A stretch of DNA of 64,000 nt from Gramella sp. KN1008 (GTDB taxonomy: Bacteria > Bacteroidota > Bacteroidia > Flavobacteriales > Flavobacteriaceae), in assembly GCF_004332155.1 (NCBI RefSeq), contig NZ_SJDV01000004.1:186001-250000 (forward strand), in the 5' to 3' direction. A program made the translations under genes and the position numbers. Position 1 is the first letter of the stretch. Each line of letters starts with the position of its first letter. Below are positions 37,448 through 47,247 of the stretch, in pieces. The notes beneath the pieces are model-generated. The model saw nothing but the letters and a program-made list of their open reading frames with translations, was not told the origin of the DNA and searched no databases.

Positions 37448-40228
37448 ATGGATAGATTTTCATTTCTAAATGCTGCTCATACTGCACATTTCGCAGAACT
37501 TTACGATCAATACTTAATTAATCCTGATAGTGTAGAGCCCAGTTGGAGGGCTTTTTTTCAAGGATTTGACTTTGGAATGCAGGAAAATGGCATTTCTGGT
37601 GAAGTATTGGAAGAAGCTCCTGTTGAATTTGCTGAAGGAGAGATACCGGCACATGTAATAAAGGAGTTTCAGGTAATACGATTGATCGACGGCTATCGAA
37701 CCCGTGGGCATTTGTTCACAAAAACCAATCCTGTAAGGGAAAGAAGAAAATATACACCTACTCTTGACATTTCCAATTTCGGGCTGGAAGAAAGTGACCT
37801 TGGCACCACCTTTAATGCAGGTGATGTTCTGGGGATAGGGCCTGCTACTTTAAAGGAGATAATAAGACACCTTGAGAATGTTTACTGTGATTCCATCGGG
37901 ATCGAGTATATGTATATAAGAAAGCCAGAGGAAATTGCCTGGATTCAGAGCAAGTTGAATATCAACGAAAATCATCCGGATTTTGACGCTGAACGTAAAA
38001 AGCAGATCCTCAAGAAACTGAATGAAGCTGTTTCTTTTGAATCTTTTCTGCATACCAAATATGTAGGCCAGAAGCGCTTTTCACTTGAAGGAGGGGAAAG
38101 CCTTATTCCGGCCCTTGATGCTTTAATAGAAAAAGCGGCTGAACGGGGAGTGAAGGATTTTGTGATGGGAATGGCCCACCGGGGACGTTTGAACACTCTT
38201 ACCAATATCTTTGGGAAAAGTGCCAAGGATATTTTCAGTGAATTCGACGGCAAGGATTACGAGCAGGATATATTTGACGGAGATGTTAAGTACCATCTTG
38301 GATGGACTTCTTGTCGTACCACAGATACAGGAAAGGAAATAAATATAAATATAGCTCCCAACCCATCTCACCTGGAAACAGTAGGATCTGTGGTTGAAGG
38401 GATTACCCGGGCAAAACAGGATCGTCGTCATGATGGTGATCATTCGCAGGTGCTGCCTATACTTGTACATGGAGATGCGGCTATCGCTGGCCAGGGTGTT
38501 GTGTATGAAATTGTTCAAATGGCCCAACTGGAAGGCTATCACACCGGGGGGACCATACATATAGTGGTGAACAATCAGATAGGGTTTACCACCAATTATC
38601 TCGATGCTCGGAGTTCAACATATTGTACAGATGTTGGAAAGGTGACTTTATCCCCGGTACTGCATGTGAATTCTGATGATGCTGAGGCAGTGGTTCATGC
38701 CATACTTTTCGCCCTTGATTTCAGGATGAAATTCAAAAGGGATGTATTTATAGACCTGCTGGGATACAGAAAGTATGGCCATAATGAAGGTGATGAGCCA
38801 AGGTTTACACAGCCTAAACTTTACAAGGCCATCGCCAAGCACAAGAACGCACGGGATATTTATTTTGAAAAACTTAAAAAGGAAGGCGTTGTAGATGACG
38901 CCTACCTCAAAGACCTTGAAGAGACCTACAAGGCCGCCCTTGAGGAAAAACTTGAGGATTCCAGGAAAGAAGAAACAACCCGTATCACTCCATTTATGCA
39001 GGATGAATGGGAAGGCTTCGAAAATGTCCAGGAAGAACAGATGATGCAGGAAGTGGATACTACCTTCCCGTTAGAAAAACTTGATAAGGTAGCAGAGGCC
39101 GTTTCAAAACTTCCGGAAGACAAGAAATTTATGAGAAAGATACAGAAGCTCATAGATTCAAGGCGTAAGATGTATTTTGAAGACAATAAGCTTGATTGGG
39201 CTATGGCCGAACATCTGGCTTACGGTTCCCTGATGGCCGAAGGTTATAATATTAGAATTAGTGGTCAGGACAGTGAAAGGGGGACTTTCTCTCACCGTCA
39301 TGGGGTCGTTAAGGTGGAAGACAGTGAAGAAGAGATCATTCTTCATAATAATATTGAAGATCGAGAGGGTGATTTTTTCATCTATAACTCACCGCTTTCC
39401 GAATACGGGGTGATGGGCTTTGATTATGGATATGCTATGGCAAGTCCAACAACACTCGCGATCTGGGAAGCGCAGTTCGGAGATTTCGTAAACGGTGCCC
39501 AGATCCTTATAGATCAGTATATCTCTGCAGCAGAAGATAAATGGAAAATCCAAAACGGTCTGGTGCTTTTCCTTCCTCATGGATATGAAGGTCAGGGAGC
39601 GGAACACTCTTCAGCAAGGATGGAGCGTTTCCTTCAACTTTGTGCAAAGGACAATATGTATGTTGCCGATATTTCCACGCCGGCCAATATGTTCCACCTT
39701 CTAAGAAGGCAGATGAAGGCTAATTTCAGAAAACCTCTTGTTATTTTCACTCCCAAGAGTTTGCTAAGGCATCCAAAGGTGATCTCCACCAAAGAGGAGT
39801 TTGCGAATGGAAGTTTCCAGCCTGTTATTGATGATAACGAGGCGAATGTGGATAAGGTGAAAAGCCTGGTATTCTGTACCGGTAAATTCTACTATGATCT
39901 TCTGAAGCATAAAGAGGAGAATAACAGGGAAGATGTGGCGCTGGTACGTGTAGAACAATTATTCCCTCTGCCTACTGTACGGATGAAGGAGATAATAAGC
40001 AAATACACGAATGCTGATGATGTGGTATGGGCACAGGAAGAACCCCGGAATATGGGAGCTTACAGCCACCTTTTGTTGCATTTTGAAGAGGCACGAAAAT
40101 TCAGGGTATGCAGCCGTAAATTCTATGGATCTCCTGCTGCCGGTAGTGCGGTTCGATTCAAAAAACGCCACGAACGTGTTATAAACAGTGTTTTTGACAA
40201 AGACCTTAACGAAGAAGAAAATAATTAA
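37448..40228 (+). CDS. sucA: 2-oxoglutarate dehydrogenase E1 component
   Basis: Thiamine-diphosphate E1 of the 2-oxoglutarate dehydrogenase complex, 926 residues from the ATG at 37448 (MDRFSFLNAAH; a TTG 17 codons upstream is unlikely). N-terminal segment HTAHFAELYDQYLINPDSVEPSW is the E1o lipoyl/E2-binding region, MGMAHRGRLNTLTNIFGK and HLGDAAIAGQGVVYE are core, HEGDEPRFTQP typical, and the last third has LPHGYEGQGAEHSSARMERFL. It feeds E2 (sucB), encoded next. Cofactor need links to the thiamine genes elsewhere. Confidence 0.97.
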   Translation: MDRFSFLNAAHTAHFAELYDQYLINPDSVEPSWRAFFQGFDFGMQENGISGEVLEEAPVEFAEGEIPAHVIKEFQVIRLIDGYRTRGHLFTKTNPVRERRKYTPTLDISNFGLEESDLGTTFNAGDVLGIGPATLKEIIRHLENVYCDSIGIEYMYIRKPEEIAWIQSKLNINENHPDFDAERKKQILKKLNEAVSFESFLHTKYVGQKRFSLEGGESLIPALDALIEKAAERGVKDFVMGMAHRGRLNTLTNIFGKSAKDIFSEFDGKDYEQDIFDGDVKYHLGWTSCRTTDTGKEININIAPNPSHLETVGSVVEGITRAKQDRRHDGDHSQVLPILVHGDAAIAGQGVVYEIVQMAQLEGYHTGGTIHIVVNNQIGFTTNYLDARSSTYCTDVGKVTLSPVLHVNSDDAEAVVHAILFALDFRMKFKRDVFIDLLGYRKYGHNEGDEPRFTQPKLYKAIAKHKNARDIYFEKLKKEGVVDDAYLKDLEETYKAALEEKLEDSRKEETTRITPFMQDEWEGFENVQEEQMMQEVDTTFPLEKLDKVAEAVSKLPEDKKFMRKIQKLIDSRRKMYFEDNKLDWAMAEHLAYGSLMAEGYNIRISGQDSERGTFSHRHGVVKVEDSEEEIILHNNIEDREGDFFIYNSPLSEYGVMGFDYGYAMASPTTLAIWEAQFGDFVNGAQILIDQYISAAEDKWKIQNGLVLFLPHGYEGQGAEHSSARMERFLQLCAKDNMYVADISTPANMFHLLRRQMKANFRKPLVIFTPKSLLRHPKVISTKEEFANGSFQPVIDDNEANVDKVKSLVFCTGKFYYDLLKHKEENNREDVALVRVEQLFPLPTVRMKEIISKYTNADDVVWAQEEPRNMGAYSHLLLHFEEARKFRVCSRKFYGSPAAGSAVRFKKRHERVINSVFDKDLNEEENN

Positions 40229-40279
40229 GAATCAACGATTTCCTGATATTCAGGACACAAATAAAAAACGAGAATAATC

Positions 40280-41548
40280 ATGGCCTTAGAAATGAAAGTT
40301 CCTTCACCCGGGGAATCCATCACTGAAGTTGAAATAGCCCAGTGGCTGGTAGAAGACGGGGATTATGTTGAAAAAGATCAGGCAATTGCCGAAGTAGATA
40401 GTGACAAAGCTACTCTGGAACTTCCTGCCGAAGCCAGCGGTATAATCACTTTAAAAGCCGAGGAAGGCGATCTGGTTGAGGTTGGCGAGGTAGTATGCCT
40501 TATTGATACCGAAGCAGAAAAACCAGGAGGTGACAAGGAGGAAAAACCGGCTGAAGAAGAGGAAAAGGAACGCCAGGAAAGCAAAGAAGATAAAAAGGAC
40601 AGTGATAAGGCAGAGCCTAAAACAGAGACTCCATCCAAATCCAGTACTCCAGGTCAGAAACAGGATACTTATGCTACGGGAAGTCCTTCTCCTGCAGCAA
40701 AAAAGATACTTGACGAAAAAGGAATAGACCCTAAAGAAGTGAAAGGTTCGGGTAAAGACGGCCGAATTACGAAAGAAGATGCTGTTGAAGCCAAAGCTTC
40801 TATGGGAACACCGGGTACAGGCAAACGCGGAGAATCGCGTAAGAAAATGTCAATGTTCCGCCGTAAGCTTTCCGAAAGACTTGTAAGCGCGAAGAACGAT
40901 ACGGCCATGCTTACGACATTTAATGAGGTTGATATGTCGCCGATCTTCGCACTGCGTAAGAAGTATAAGGAAGAGTTCAAAGAAAAGCATGGGGTTAGCC
41001 TCGGTTTTATGTCATTCTTCACTCTGGCTTGCGTTCGTGCCCTGGAGGAATATCCGGCGGTTAATTCCATGATAGATGGGAAAGAGGTAGTGAGTTACGA
41101 CTATAAAGACATTAGCATCGCGGTATCGGGACCAAAAGGTCTTACAGTTCCTGTTATAAGAAATGCCGAAAATCTTAGTTTCAGAGGCGTGGAAAGTGAA
41201 GTGAAACGTCTTGCTATAAGGGCACGTGACGGACAGATCACAGTAGATGAAATGACAGGAGGTACCTTTACCATTACAAATGGTGGGGTGTTTGGTTCTA
41301 TGCTGTCTACACCTATAATCAATCCACCTCAGAGCGCTATTCTGGGAATGCATAATATCGTGGAAAGACCTGTAGCTATTGATGGTCATGTTGAGATAAG
41401 ACCGATCATGTATGTGGCTCTTTCTTACGATCACAGGATCATAGACGGCAGGGAATCTGTAGGCTTTCTTGTAGCAGTTAAGGAAGCACTGGAAAATCCT
41501 GAAGAATTACTAATGGATAATGATGTGAAACGAGCTCTTGAATTATAA
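40280..41548 (+). CDS. sucB: Dihydrolipoyllysine succinyltransferase (E2 of 2-oxoglutarate dehydrogenase)
   Basis: A 422-residue E2: N-terminal lipoyl domain with the lipoylated Lys in DSDKATLEL (about 42), a Lys/Glu/Pro-rich hinge (about 78-135), a peripheral-subunit-binding domain (about 138-172, [16 protein letters not shown]) and the catalytic CAT domain with [13 protein letters not shown] near the end (His/Asp). Only one lipoyl domain. 51 bases after sucA and clearly in one operon, with a terminator 23 bases after the stop. E3 is not in this window. Confidence 0.97.
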   Translation: MALEMKVPSPGESITEVEIAQWLVEDGDYVEKDQAIAEVDSDKATLELPAEASGIITLKAEEGDLVEVGEVVCLIDTEAEKPGGDKEEKPAEEEEKERQESKEDKKDSDKAEPKTETPSKSSTPGQKQDTYATGSPSPAAKKILDEKGIDPKEVKGSGKDGRITKEDAVEAKASMGTPGTGKRGESRKKMSMFRRKLSERLVSAKNDTAMLTTFNEVDMSPIFALRKKYKEEFKEKHGVSLGFMSFFTLACVRALEEYPAVNSMIDGKEVVSYDYKDISIAVSGPKGLTVPVIRNAENLSFRGVESEVKRLAIRARDGQITVDEMTGGTFTITNGGVFGSMLSTPIINPPQSAILGMHNIVERPVAIDGHVEIRPIMYVALSYDHRIIDGRESVGFLVAVKEALENPEELLMDNDVKRALEL

Positions 41549-41571
41549 TTAGAGAGAGAAAATAAATGAAT

Positions 41572-41602
41572 AAAAAAGTCCCGGGATCGGGACTTTTTTA
41601 TT
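41572..41602 (+). terminator. Terminator of the sucA-sucB operon
   Basis: A hairpin AAAAAAGTCCCG / CGGGACTTTTTT with GGAT loop, 12-bp perfect stem and T-run, 24 bases after the sucB stop. Confidence 0.9.
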
Positions 41603-41613
41603 TCTAACAAAAA

Positions 41614-41742
41614 TTAAAACAAAACTAACAAACGAACGACATTTAAAGCTAAAACTCCTACCACCAAAATGGCCAGGATTAAAAAGAAGAATTGAGATAG
41701 GAGTTTACTTTTGATGACGTATGATTTATTGTAACCATTCAA
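41614..41742 (-). CDS. Possible small single-helix membrane protein
   Basis: A 42-codon frame starting with TTG (41742; another in-frame TTG at 41751), ending at TAA. The product has a short basic N-terminus (NGYNKSYVIKSK) and one long hydrophobic helix (FFFLILAILVVGVLALN, about 18-35), looking like a small membrane protein and not random sequence. It lies 50 bases downstream of the retropepsin-like gene on the same strand and before the sucB terminator. Low certainty: TTG start, no homologue known to me. Confidence 0.35.
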   Translation of the reverse strand: MNGYNKSYVIKSKLLSQFFFLILAILVVGVLALNVVRLLVLF

Positions 41743-41791
41743 AGCTATCAATAAATAAGAGACGGGTCAAAGGGGAAATTTCCCCTTATTT

Positions 41792-42226
41792 TTATTTAAG
41801 GTAGAGAGCTTTGTTCTTGTAGTCTATAACAGCTTTTCCTTTTTTGAGGATATCGGCACCGATGATACCGTGCACTTTTTCTGCCTTATGGTTTATAAGG
41901 GCCTGGTTCACATGTTTAAGATCAAAGAGTACCAGGTCTACTTTTTTCTTTTTCCATCCTTTGATCTCCACCCGGTTCTTCAGGGAGATCTGGGTAAGCA
42001 TATTGGTAGCTCCGGCACCAGCGGCTTTGATGTCGCTGTCTTCAGGTAATAGTTCAAAATGTTCCACGGCATCCAGGCCTACACAGGTGCTTGAAGCGCC
42101 CGTATCCAGTATAAAGTTTCCTTCAATATCGTTGATCTTCGCGATTACTTCCAGGTGATTCGTCTTGGTGAACTTTAATTCTATTCGCTTATATCCCTTC
42201 TCTTTTAATAGCTTTTTCAAAGACAT
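41792..42226 (-). CDS. Retropepsin-like aspartic protease domain protein
   Basis: A 144-residue single-domain clan AA aspartic protease: FILDTGASSTCVGL holds catalytic Asp41 (DTGA), and VHGIIGADILKKGKAVIDY is the second conserved block (ALIDYK-like end). No signal peptide or membrane anchor, unlike the related secreted proteases, so it would be cytoplasmic and would act as a dimer like retropepsins. Substrate unknown. It runs toward the sucA-sucB operon and is divergent from the CPBP gene. Confidence 0.87.
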   Translation of the reverse strand: MSLKKLLKEKGYKRIELKFTKTNHLEVIAKINDIEGNFILDTGASSTCVGLDAVEHFELLPEDSDIKAAGAGATNMLTQISLKNRVEIKGWKKKKVDLVLFDLKHVNQALINHKAEKVHGIIGADILKKGKAVIDYKNKALYLK

Positions 42227-42365
42227 TTCTTTTTTGTGTAAATATAAGGATTTCGCCTGGCTGGTATTGATAAAATGAATTCGAGGAGGTTAGCTAAAAT
42301 TTCACGCCTCATTCTTTTTACAAATTTAGAATTATCTTAAATTTAAAGACAAAGTAAGCGAAATA

Positions 42366-43094
42366 ATGCAGGAAAAGCTTCCAGCGCGATTGCAAAAATA
42401 TTCCCCGGATCAGAAGAATGTGATAGGGATGTCTGTTCTTTTTCTTCTTGCTGCATATTTTACCCTTCATTATATTTCTCATACATTTTACCGTGGAGAA
42501 TTGCTGGATAGAAGCAGTCCCGGTAATTGGTTGTACTGGCTTAATGCCATTCTTATGGGCGCGGTTGTATATTTCAATAAGAAGATATTCAACTGGTCGT
42601 GGAGCGACCTGGGACTGGCAAAACCTGCTAACTGGTGGCAGCCGGTTCTGGTTGGCCTGGGATGCTTCGTATCTGTTCTTATTTATTCTGCTATTATAGA
42701 TCCATGGGTGAAAGAAGTCTGGGGAGACATAAACATTTCTCATTTATATGTATTAAAACAGAATCTTCCACAATTAATTTTTGCGCTCATTGCAGTATGG
42801 ATCACTGCGGCATTCCTTGAAGAACTTGTATTCAGGGCCTTCTTCATAAATTCTCTGGAAATTCTATTCGGGCCGGGTAAGTGGTCGGCATATACGGCAG
42901 TGGTACTGAGTGCTGTGGTTTTTGGAGGAATTCATGCTTACCAGGGAATAAGCGGAATAATTACTACCACGATTATCGGGATAATATTTGGTTTCGCCTA
43001 TATAATTAACGGGCGCCGTATCTGGCCATTGATTCTTGTCCATGGTCTTGTAGATAGCATTGCCCTAATAAGTATTTATAACATGGCTGGGTAA
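42366..43094 (+). CDS. CPBP family intramembrane glutamic endopeptidase
   Basis: A 242-residue membrane protein with about seven TM segments. The CPBP/Abi motifs are EELVFRAFF (EExxxR type, about 152) and GGIHAYQGISG (FxxxH-like, about 182), and VHGLVDS late. CPBP proteases are Rce1-like enzymes (CAAX-type peptidases), often linked to bacteriocin maturation or immunity; no such locus is near. Single gene. Confidence 0.9.
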   Translation: MQEKLPARLQKYSPDQKNVIGMSVLFLLAAYFTLHYISHTFYRGELLDRSSPGNWLYWLNAILMGAVVYFNKKIFNWSWSDLGLAKPANWWQPVLVGLGCFVSVLIYSAIIDPWVKEVWGDINISHLYVLKQNLPQLIFALIAVWITAAFLEELVFRAFFINSLEILFGPGKWSAYTAVVLSAVVFGGIHAYQGISGIITTTIIGIIFGFAYIINGRRIWPLILVHGLVDSIALISIYNMAG

Positions 43095-43201
43095 TTATAT
43101 TATTTCGGGTGATATTTCTGAAAACCATTTGTGTTACATAAGGGAATTTTCCTAAACCAAATTTTTCGTATCTTAATACCTCTAACTAACATCGATAAAA
43201 A

Positions 43202-43435
43202 ATGAAAGGCTCATCAGGAAAACGCAGACTGGTAAAGAAATACGTTTCCGATTTCGTCTTTTCTGAACGAACCCGTTTTGTTCTGGATGGGATCAATTAC
43301 CGATTTACCAGGGAAGAGCCTGGAGGTAAATTCATCAAATTTCGTTTCGAAAAAAAGTCTTTTAAACCTAAACGAAAATTTGTTTTTAAGTGCATTTATA
43401 AAATGATGAAAAACTTCCAGTTGTCGCTCAACTAA
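43202..43435 (+). CDS. Small basic protein, unknown
   Basis: A 77-residue protein rich in Lys/Arg/Phe (e.g. KGSSGKRRLVKKYVSDFVFSE and KKSFKPKRKFVFKCIYKMMK), net strongly positive. No family recognised; the aromatic-basic alternation suggests a nucleic-acid-binding or ribosome-associated role (inference only). It has its own ATG and a strong hairpin terminator 24 bases after the stop, which supports a real gene. Confidence 0.65.
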   Translation: MKGSSGKRRLVKKYVSDFVFSERTRFVLDGINYRFTREEPGGKFIKFRFEKKSFKPKRKFVFKCIYKMMKNFQLSLN

Positions 43436-43459
43436 GAAGGCTTTTGAAAACCTTCCATC

Positions 43460-43500
43460 AAAAAACCCTTCCTGTTTTCCAGAAAGGGTTTTTTCTTTTT
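43460..43500 (+). terminator. Terminator after the small basic protein gene
   Basis: Stem AAAAAACCCTT / AAGGGTTTTTT (11 bp) with 13-base loop and extended T-run. Also faces the lipoprotein gene stop at 43516. Confidence 0.85.
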
Positions 43501-43515
43501 CAGAGGCCTGTTCCT

Positions 43516-44001
43516 CTATTCTTCATTTTCTACAGAAGTCGTATCTGCACTTTTTTCAGTAATATTCATAAATCTTATCTTCCAGTCATCTTCAGCACGT
43601 TCCCAGATCACCGTGTAGGTCCCTTCATGAGGTGTGTTAAGACTGTCTTCCTTTATCATATGCCGGTATGTTCCTACTTCATAGGCTATACTATCACTGG
43701 AATAGGTGAGCTCGGGAGAGGTGTTGAGATCTCTCATCATAGGAGCGCTGTTCTGATACCAGGAGGCAACACTGTCTGATGCGTAAGCCTGTCCGTCCAT
43801 ATAAAGCACAGCGTTACTGGCGGTAAGGCTCTGGAGCTTATCAGGATCATTGGCGTTCCAGGCATCCATCCATTCTTTGTTTGTTTCAGATGGATCGCGA
43901 AATTCCATCTCTTCCATATCATCTGCTTCTTCTTTATTAGGATTATCACATCCAATAAAGAATATCAGTGCAAACAACGGTACTAATTTTAAAAATTTCA
44001 T
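43516..44001 (-). CDS. NTF2-like lipoprotein (DUF4440-type)
   Basis: A 161-residue lipoprotein (lipobox FFIGC, Cys about 18) with an acidic linker, then an NTF2-like domain: TNKEWMDAWNANDPDKLQSL (helix), ASNAVLYMDGQAYASDSV, and GTYTVIWERAEDDWKIRFM at the C-terminus. Similar to the secreted NTF2-like protein at 22367-22897 but not close. Probably binds a small molecule in the periplasm; no catalytic pair identified. Confidence 0.87.
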   Translation of the reverse strand: MKFLKLVPLFALIFFIGCDNPNKEEADDMEEMEFRDPSETNKEWMDAWNANDPDKLQSLTASNAVLYMDGQAYASDSVASWYQNSAPMMRDLNTSPELTYSSDSIAYEVGTYRHMIKEDSLNTPHEGTYTVIWERAEDDWKIRFMNITEKSADTTSVENEE

Positions 44002-44198
44002 AGGTCGGTCATTTTTAATTTACATACCTAAATTACTTATAATTAGTTAAAACAATGAAAAATTAAGACTAATTTAATCTATATGTTGAGAATATGTTAA
44101 TATGCGGGGCTTGCAATTGGAGGAGACTAATAAGTAGTGTATCATTATATCTGGCGCCGGAAGGGCAAAATGTCTTCTCAATATGCCGGGTAAATATC

Positions 44199-44236
44199 AA
44201 AAAAAATCCGCATACTGATTCAGCATGCGGATTTTC
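44199..44236 (-). terminator. ahcY terminator
   Basis: 9-bp core stem (AATCCGCAT / ATGCGGATT) with an extended T-run on the minus strand (8 Ts), 27 bases after the ahcY stop. Confidence 0.85.
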
Positions 44237-44262
44237 TAATATCTAAAACCAGGATCTGGTTT

Positions 44263-45579
44263 TTAGTATCTGTAATATTCAGGCTTGAATGGTCCTTTCA
44301 CTTCCACGCCAATATACTCGGCCTGGTCTGGTCTAAGCTCGGTAAGCTCCACACCAATTCTTTCCAGGTGAAGTTTAGCAACTTTTTCATCAAGATGCTT
44401 CGGAAGCATATAAACCTCATTCTTATATTTATCTGTATTATTCCAAAGTTCCATTTGCGCTAAAGTCTGGTTGGTGAATGAGTTACTCATCACAAAACTT
44501 GGGTGACCTGTAGCACATCCAAGGTTAACAAGACGTCCTTCAGCGAGTAGGATGATGTCTTTACCATTTATAGTGTACTTGTCAACCTGAGGTTTGATCT
44601 CAACCTTAGTATCACCATGCTTTTCGTTCAGCCAGGCAACAGCGATCTCATTATCAAAGTGGCCAATGTTGGCAACAATGGTCTTGTCTTTCATCACCTC
44701 AAAATGCTCACCTCTTACGATATCCTTATTTCCGGTAGTGGTGATCACGATATCGGCTTTTGGAAGAACCGTTTCCAGTTTCTTTACTTCAAAACCGTCC
44801 ATCGCAGCCTGAAGGGCACAGATAGGATCGATTTCAGTAACGGTAACAATAGAACCCGCTCCTCTGAAAGACTGGGCCGTACCCTTACCTACATCACCAT
44901 AACCACAAACAACCACTCTTTTTCCGGCAAGCATCACATCGGTAGCGCGACGAATCGCATCTACCGCGCTCTCACGACATCCATATTTATTGTCAAATTT
45001 AGACTTGGTAACGGAATCGTTCACATTGATCGCAGGCATAGGAAGGGTTCCTTTTTTCATGCGCTCATAAAGTCTGTGAACTCCGGTAGTGGTTTCTTCT
45101 GAAAGTCCTTTGATCCCTTCAGCAAGCTCAGGGTATTCGTCAAGCACCATATTGGTAAGGTCTCCTCCATCATCAAGGATCATGTTCAATGGTTTACGCT
45201 CCTCTCCAAAGAAAAGCGTTTGCTCTATACACCAGTTAAATTCCTCTTCGGTCATTCCTTTCCAGGCGTAAACCGGAATTCCTGCAGCAGCGATCGCGGC
45301 AGCGGCATGATCCTGGGTAGAAAAGATATTACATGAACTCCAGGTAACTTCAGCTCCTAGTTCTACAAGTGTTTCGATTAAAACCGCAGTTTGAATCGTC
45401 ATATGTAAACATCCCGCAATCCTGGCGCCTTTCAAAGGTTTCTGCTTTCCGTACTCCTCACGCAGGGCCATCAAGCCCGGCATCTCAGCTTCAGCAAGCT
45501 CAATCTCCCGACGACCATACTCGGCAAGCTCAATATCTTTTACTTTATAGGCGGTATACGGTACTGTTTTAGTAGACAT
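44263..45579 (-). CDS. ahcY: Adenosylhomocysteinase (S-adenosylhomocysteine hydrolase)
   Basis: NAD+-dependent hydrolysis of S-adenosylhomocysteine to adenosine and homocysteine in the methyl cycle. A 438-residue product (ATG at 45579, MSTKTVPY). [47 protein letters not shown] (substrate), NAD-binding [16 protein letters not shown] and GHFDNEIAV are all normal. Monocistronic with its own terminator; divergent from the PPTase gene. Confidence 0.98.
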   Translation of the reverse strand: MSTKTVPYTAYKVKDIELAEYGRREIELAEAEMPGLMALREEYGKQKPLKGARIAGCLHMTIQTAVLIETLVELGAEVTWSSCNIFSTQDHAAAAIAAAGIPVYAWKGMTEEEFNWCIEQTLFFGEERKPLNMILDDGGDLTNMVLDEYPELAEGIKGLSEETTTGVHRLYERMKKGTLPMPAINVNDSVTKSKFDNKYGCRESAVDAIRRATDVMLAGKRVVVCGYGDVGKGTAQSFRGAGSIVTVTEIDPICALQAAMDGFEVKKLETVLPKADIVITTTGNKDIVRGEHFEVMKDKTIVANIGHFDNEIAVAWLNEKHGDTKVEIKPQVDKYTINGKDIILLAEGRLVNLGCATGHPSFVMSNSFTNQTLAQMELWNNTDKYKNEVYMLPKHLDEKVAKLHLERIGVELTELRPDQAEYIGVEVKGPFKPEYYRY

Positions 45580-45638
45580 ATTATTATATTTGAATATTAG
45601 CAATTTTGTGCAAAAATAAGGAAAAGCTTAGAAAAAAT

Positions 45639-46286
45639 ATGCCTCTTTATAAAACAATAACAGTTGATGAACGCACTAAAGTCTTCATTTGGAAGGTAGA
45701 AGAACCTTACGAGGAACTTGCCGAAGGAATACGTCTTACCCCGCATTGCCAGAGAAGGGTTGATGGAATGAAATCGGAGATCCATCGCCGAGGATTCATG
45801 AGCATTCGTCATCTTATGGCAGAGGCAGGCTATGTGGATGAGGACCTTTACTATGATGATCAGGGGAAACCGCATCTTGCGGATAATAAATATATTTCTA
45901 TTACCCATTCCTTCAATTTTACTGCAATAATCGTTAGTGAGGATCATGTTGGGATAGATATTGAAAAGCAACGTGAAAAGATCCTGAAGATCGCGAATAA
46001 GTTCACTCCCCTGGATGAGTATCATACTCTGGCTAATGAAGATGCTCTTATTAGAAAACTAACCATCGTATGGGGGGCGAAAGAATCGGTCTATAAACTC
46101 CTGGCCCAGCCCGGGATTGGATTTCTTCAGCATATCAATGTAACCGATTTCGATTTTGATGATCTGAAAACAACCACTCACGTTAGATATAATGGAATTG
46201 ATGCCTGGTTTGATATAGAGTTTCTGGAATTTGAGAATTTTACTTGCGTTTATGCCCTGCCTTCGAGCAATAATAGAAATTCATGA
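45639..46286 (+). CDS. 4'-phosphopantetheinyl transferase superfamily protein
   Basis: A 215-residue Sfp/HetI-like transferase that loads 4'-phosphopantetheine on carrier proteins. Metal-site VGIDIEKQ (about 106-113) and WGAKESVYKL (about 147-156) carry the conserved Asp/Glu and KE motif; length suits the monomeric Sfp class. ATG at 45639 (MPLYKTIT) is chosen over a TTG at 45606. The stop overlaps the start of the GGGP synthase gene by 4 bases (ATGA), so the two are coupled. Confidence 0.93.
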   Translation: MPLYKTITVDERTKVFIWKVEEPYEELAEGIRLTPHCQRRVDGMKSEIHRRGFMSIRHLMAEAGYVDEDLYYDDQGKPHLADNKYISITHSFNFTAIIVSEDHVGIDIEKQREKILKIANKFTPLDEYHTLANEDALIRKLTIVWGAKESVYKLLAQPGIGFLQHINVTDFDFDDLKTTTHVRYNGIDAWFDIEFLEFENFTCVYALPSSNNRNS

Positions 46287-47002
46287 TCACCAGGACCGGA
46301 GAATGTTTTTCAGGGATTATCAGATCGATTGCCGGGAAGCAAAAACTTCTTGCCGTTCTTGTAGATCCTGATAAATTTAATGTAGAAGAAGCGGGAGAAG
46401 TACTGGGAAACTTGCCTGAAGGGACCACACATATTTTTGTAGGCGGAAGCACGGTGGTTAAAGGACGTACCTGTGAGGTTGTACGTGTGCTGAAACAATA
46501 TTCTCCTCTTCCAGTAATCCTGTTTCCGGGAGACCATAACCAGATCTCAGCTTATGCAGACGCATTACTTTTTCTGAGTCTTATTTCTGGTAGAAATCCC
46601 GAATATTTGATAGAACAGCAGGTGCGCTCGGTTCAAAAAATCAAGAATACGGCACTCGAGATAATCCCGACCGGTTATATTCTTATTGACGGTGGAAAGG
46701 AATGTGCAGTTCACCGGGTGAGCAATACGATTCCTTTACCTCAAACCGATATTGAAAATATAGTGAACACTGCTCTGGCGGGGCAGTATTCCGGAAAAAA
46801 ACTTATTTATCTTGAAGCGGGAAGCGGGGCGAACGTGCCGGTTTCGGTAGAGATTATCAGCGAGGTTAAAGCAGCTTTGGAAATACCTCTTATCGTGGGA
46901 GGAGGCATCCGTAGCAAACAGCAACTTCAGAAAGCCTATGAGGCGGGAGCCGATCTCGTTGTGATAGGAACCGCCTTTGAAGATGGTGACTTTCAACACT
47001 GA
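46283..47002 (+). CDS. Geranylgeranylglyceryl/heptaprenylglyceryl phosphate synthase family protein
   Basis: A 239-residue TIM-barrel enzyme of the PcrB/GGGPS family, joining sn-glycerol-1-phosphate to a polyprenyl diphosphate. Markers: LLAVLVDPDKFNVEEAGEV, FVGGSTVVKG, FPGDHNQISAYADALLFLSLISGRNPEYLI, YLEAGSGANVPV and VGGGIRS near the end. Bacteroidota enzymes form a branch of this archaeal-like family, and the lipid product is not fully settled. Second gene of the operon with the phosphopantetheinyl transferase. Confidence 0.94.
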   Translation: MITRTGECFSGIIRSIAGKQKLLAVLVDPDKFNVEEAGEVLGNLPEGTTHIFVGGSTVVKGRTCEVVRVLKQYSPLPVILFPGDHNQISAYADALLFLSLISGRNPEYLIEQQVRSVQKIKNTALEIIPTGYILIDGGKECAVHRVSNTIPLPQTDIENIVNTALAGQYSGKKLIYLEAGSGANVPVSVEIISEVKAALEIPLIVGGGIRSKQQLQKAYEAGADLVVIGTAFEDGDFQH

Positions 47003-47009
47003 ATTGAAA

Positions 47010-47150
47010 ATCATTTCGAACGCAGTGAGAAATCCAATTCAGTTCAAATTTTTTACTGGTCACCTCGAGCGTAGCGAATCTCAATATGGAAGAAAGATGC
47101 TGCTTTACTTCATTCGCAGTGACCTATAGAGGCACTTCCACAGGCTCAGC
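47010..47150. repeat. Intergenic repeats of the CGAGCGTAGCGAATC / TTCGCAGTGACC type
   Basis: Between the GGGP synthase and VOC genes, several related pieces appear: CATTTCGAACGCAGTGAGAAATC, GGTCACCTCGAGCGTAGCG-like, CATTCGCAGTGACC and CACTTCCACAGGCTCAGC. They match the dispersed flavobacterial intergenic repeat with a TGTCA/GGTCA end. Degenerate copies are also near 16050-16115, 19340 and 63405-63465. Confidence 0.55.
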
Positions 47151-47247
47151 ACTAAACTTATTTTTCAGATCGTTTTTTCTTATAAGCATTTGATATTCAG
47201 AAAAGAATATTAAATTTAAGAATGTCAAACTTTCTAATCAATCAGTC

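Noticed and set aside
42366..43094. CPBP protease as part of a bacteriocin or defence locus
   Set aside because: No bacteriocin precursor, transporter or defence gene is adjacent; a lone CPBP gene is common.
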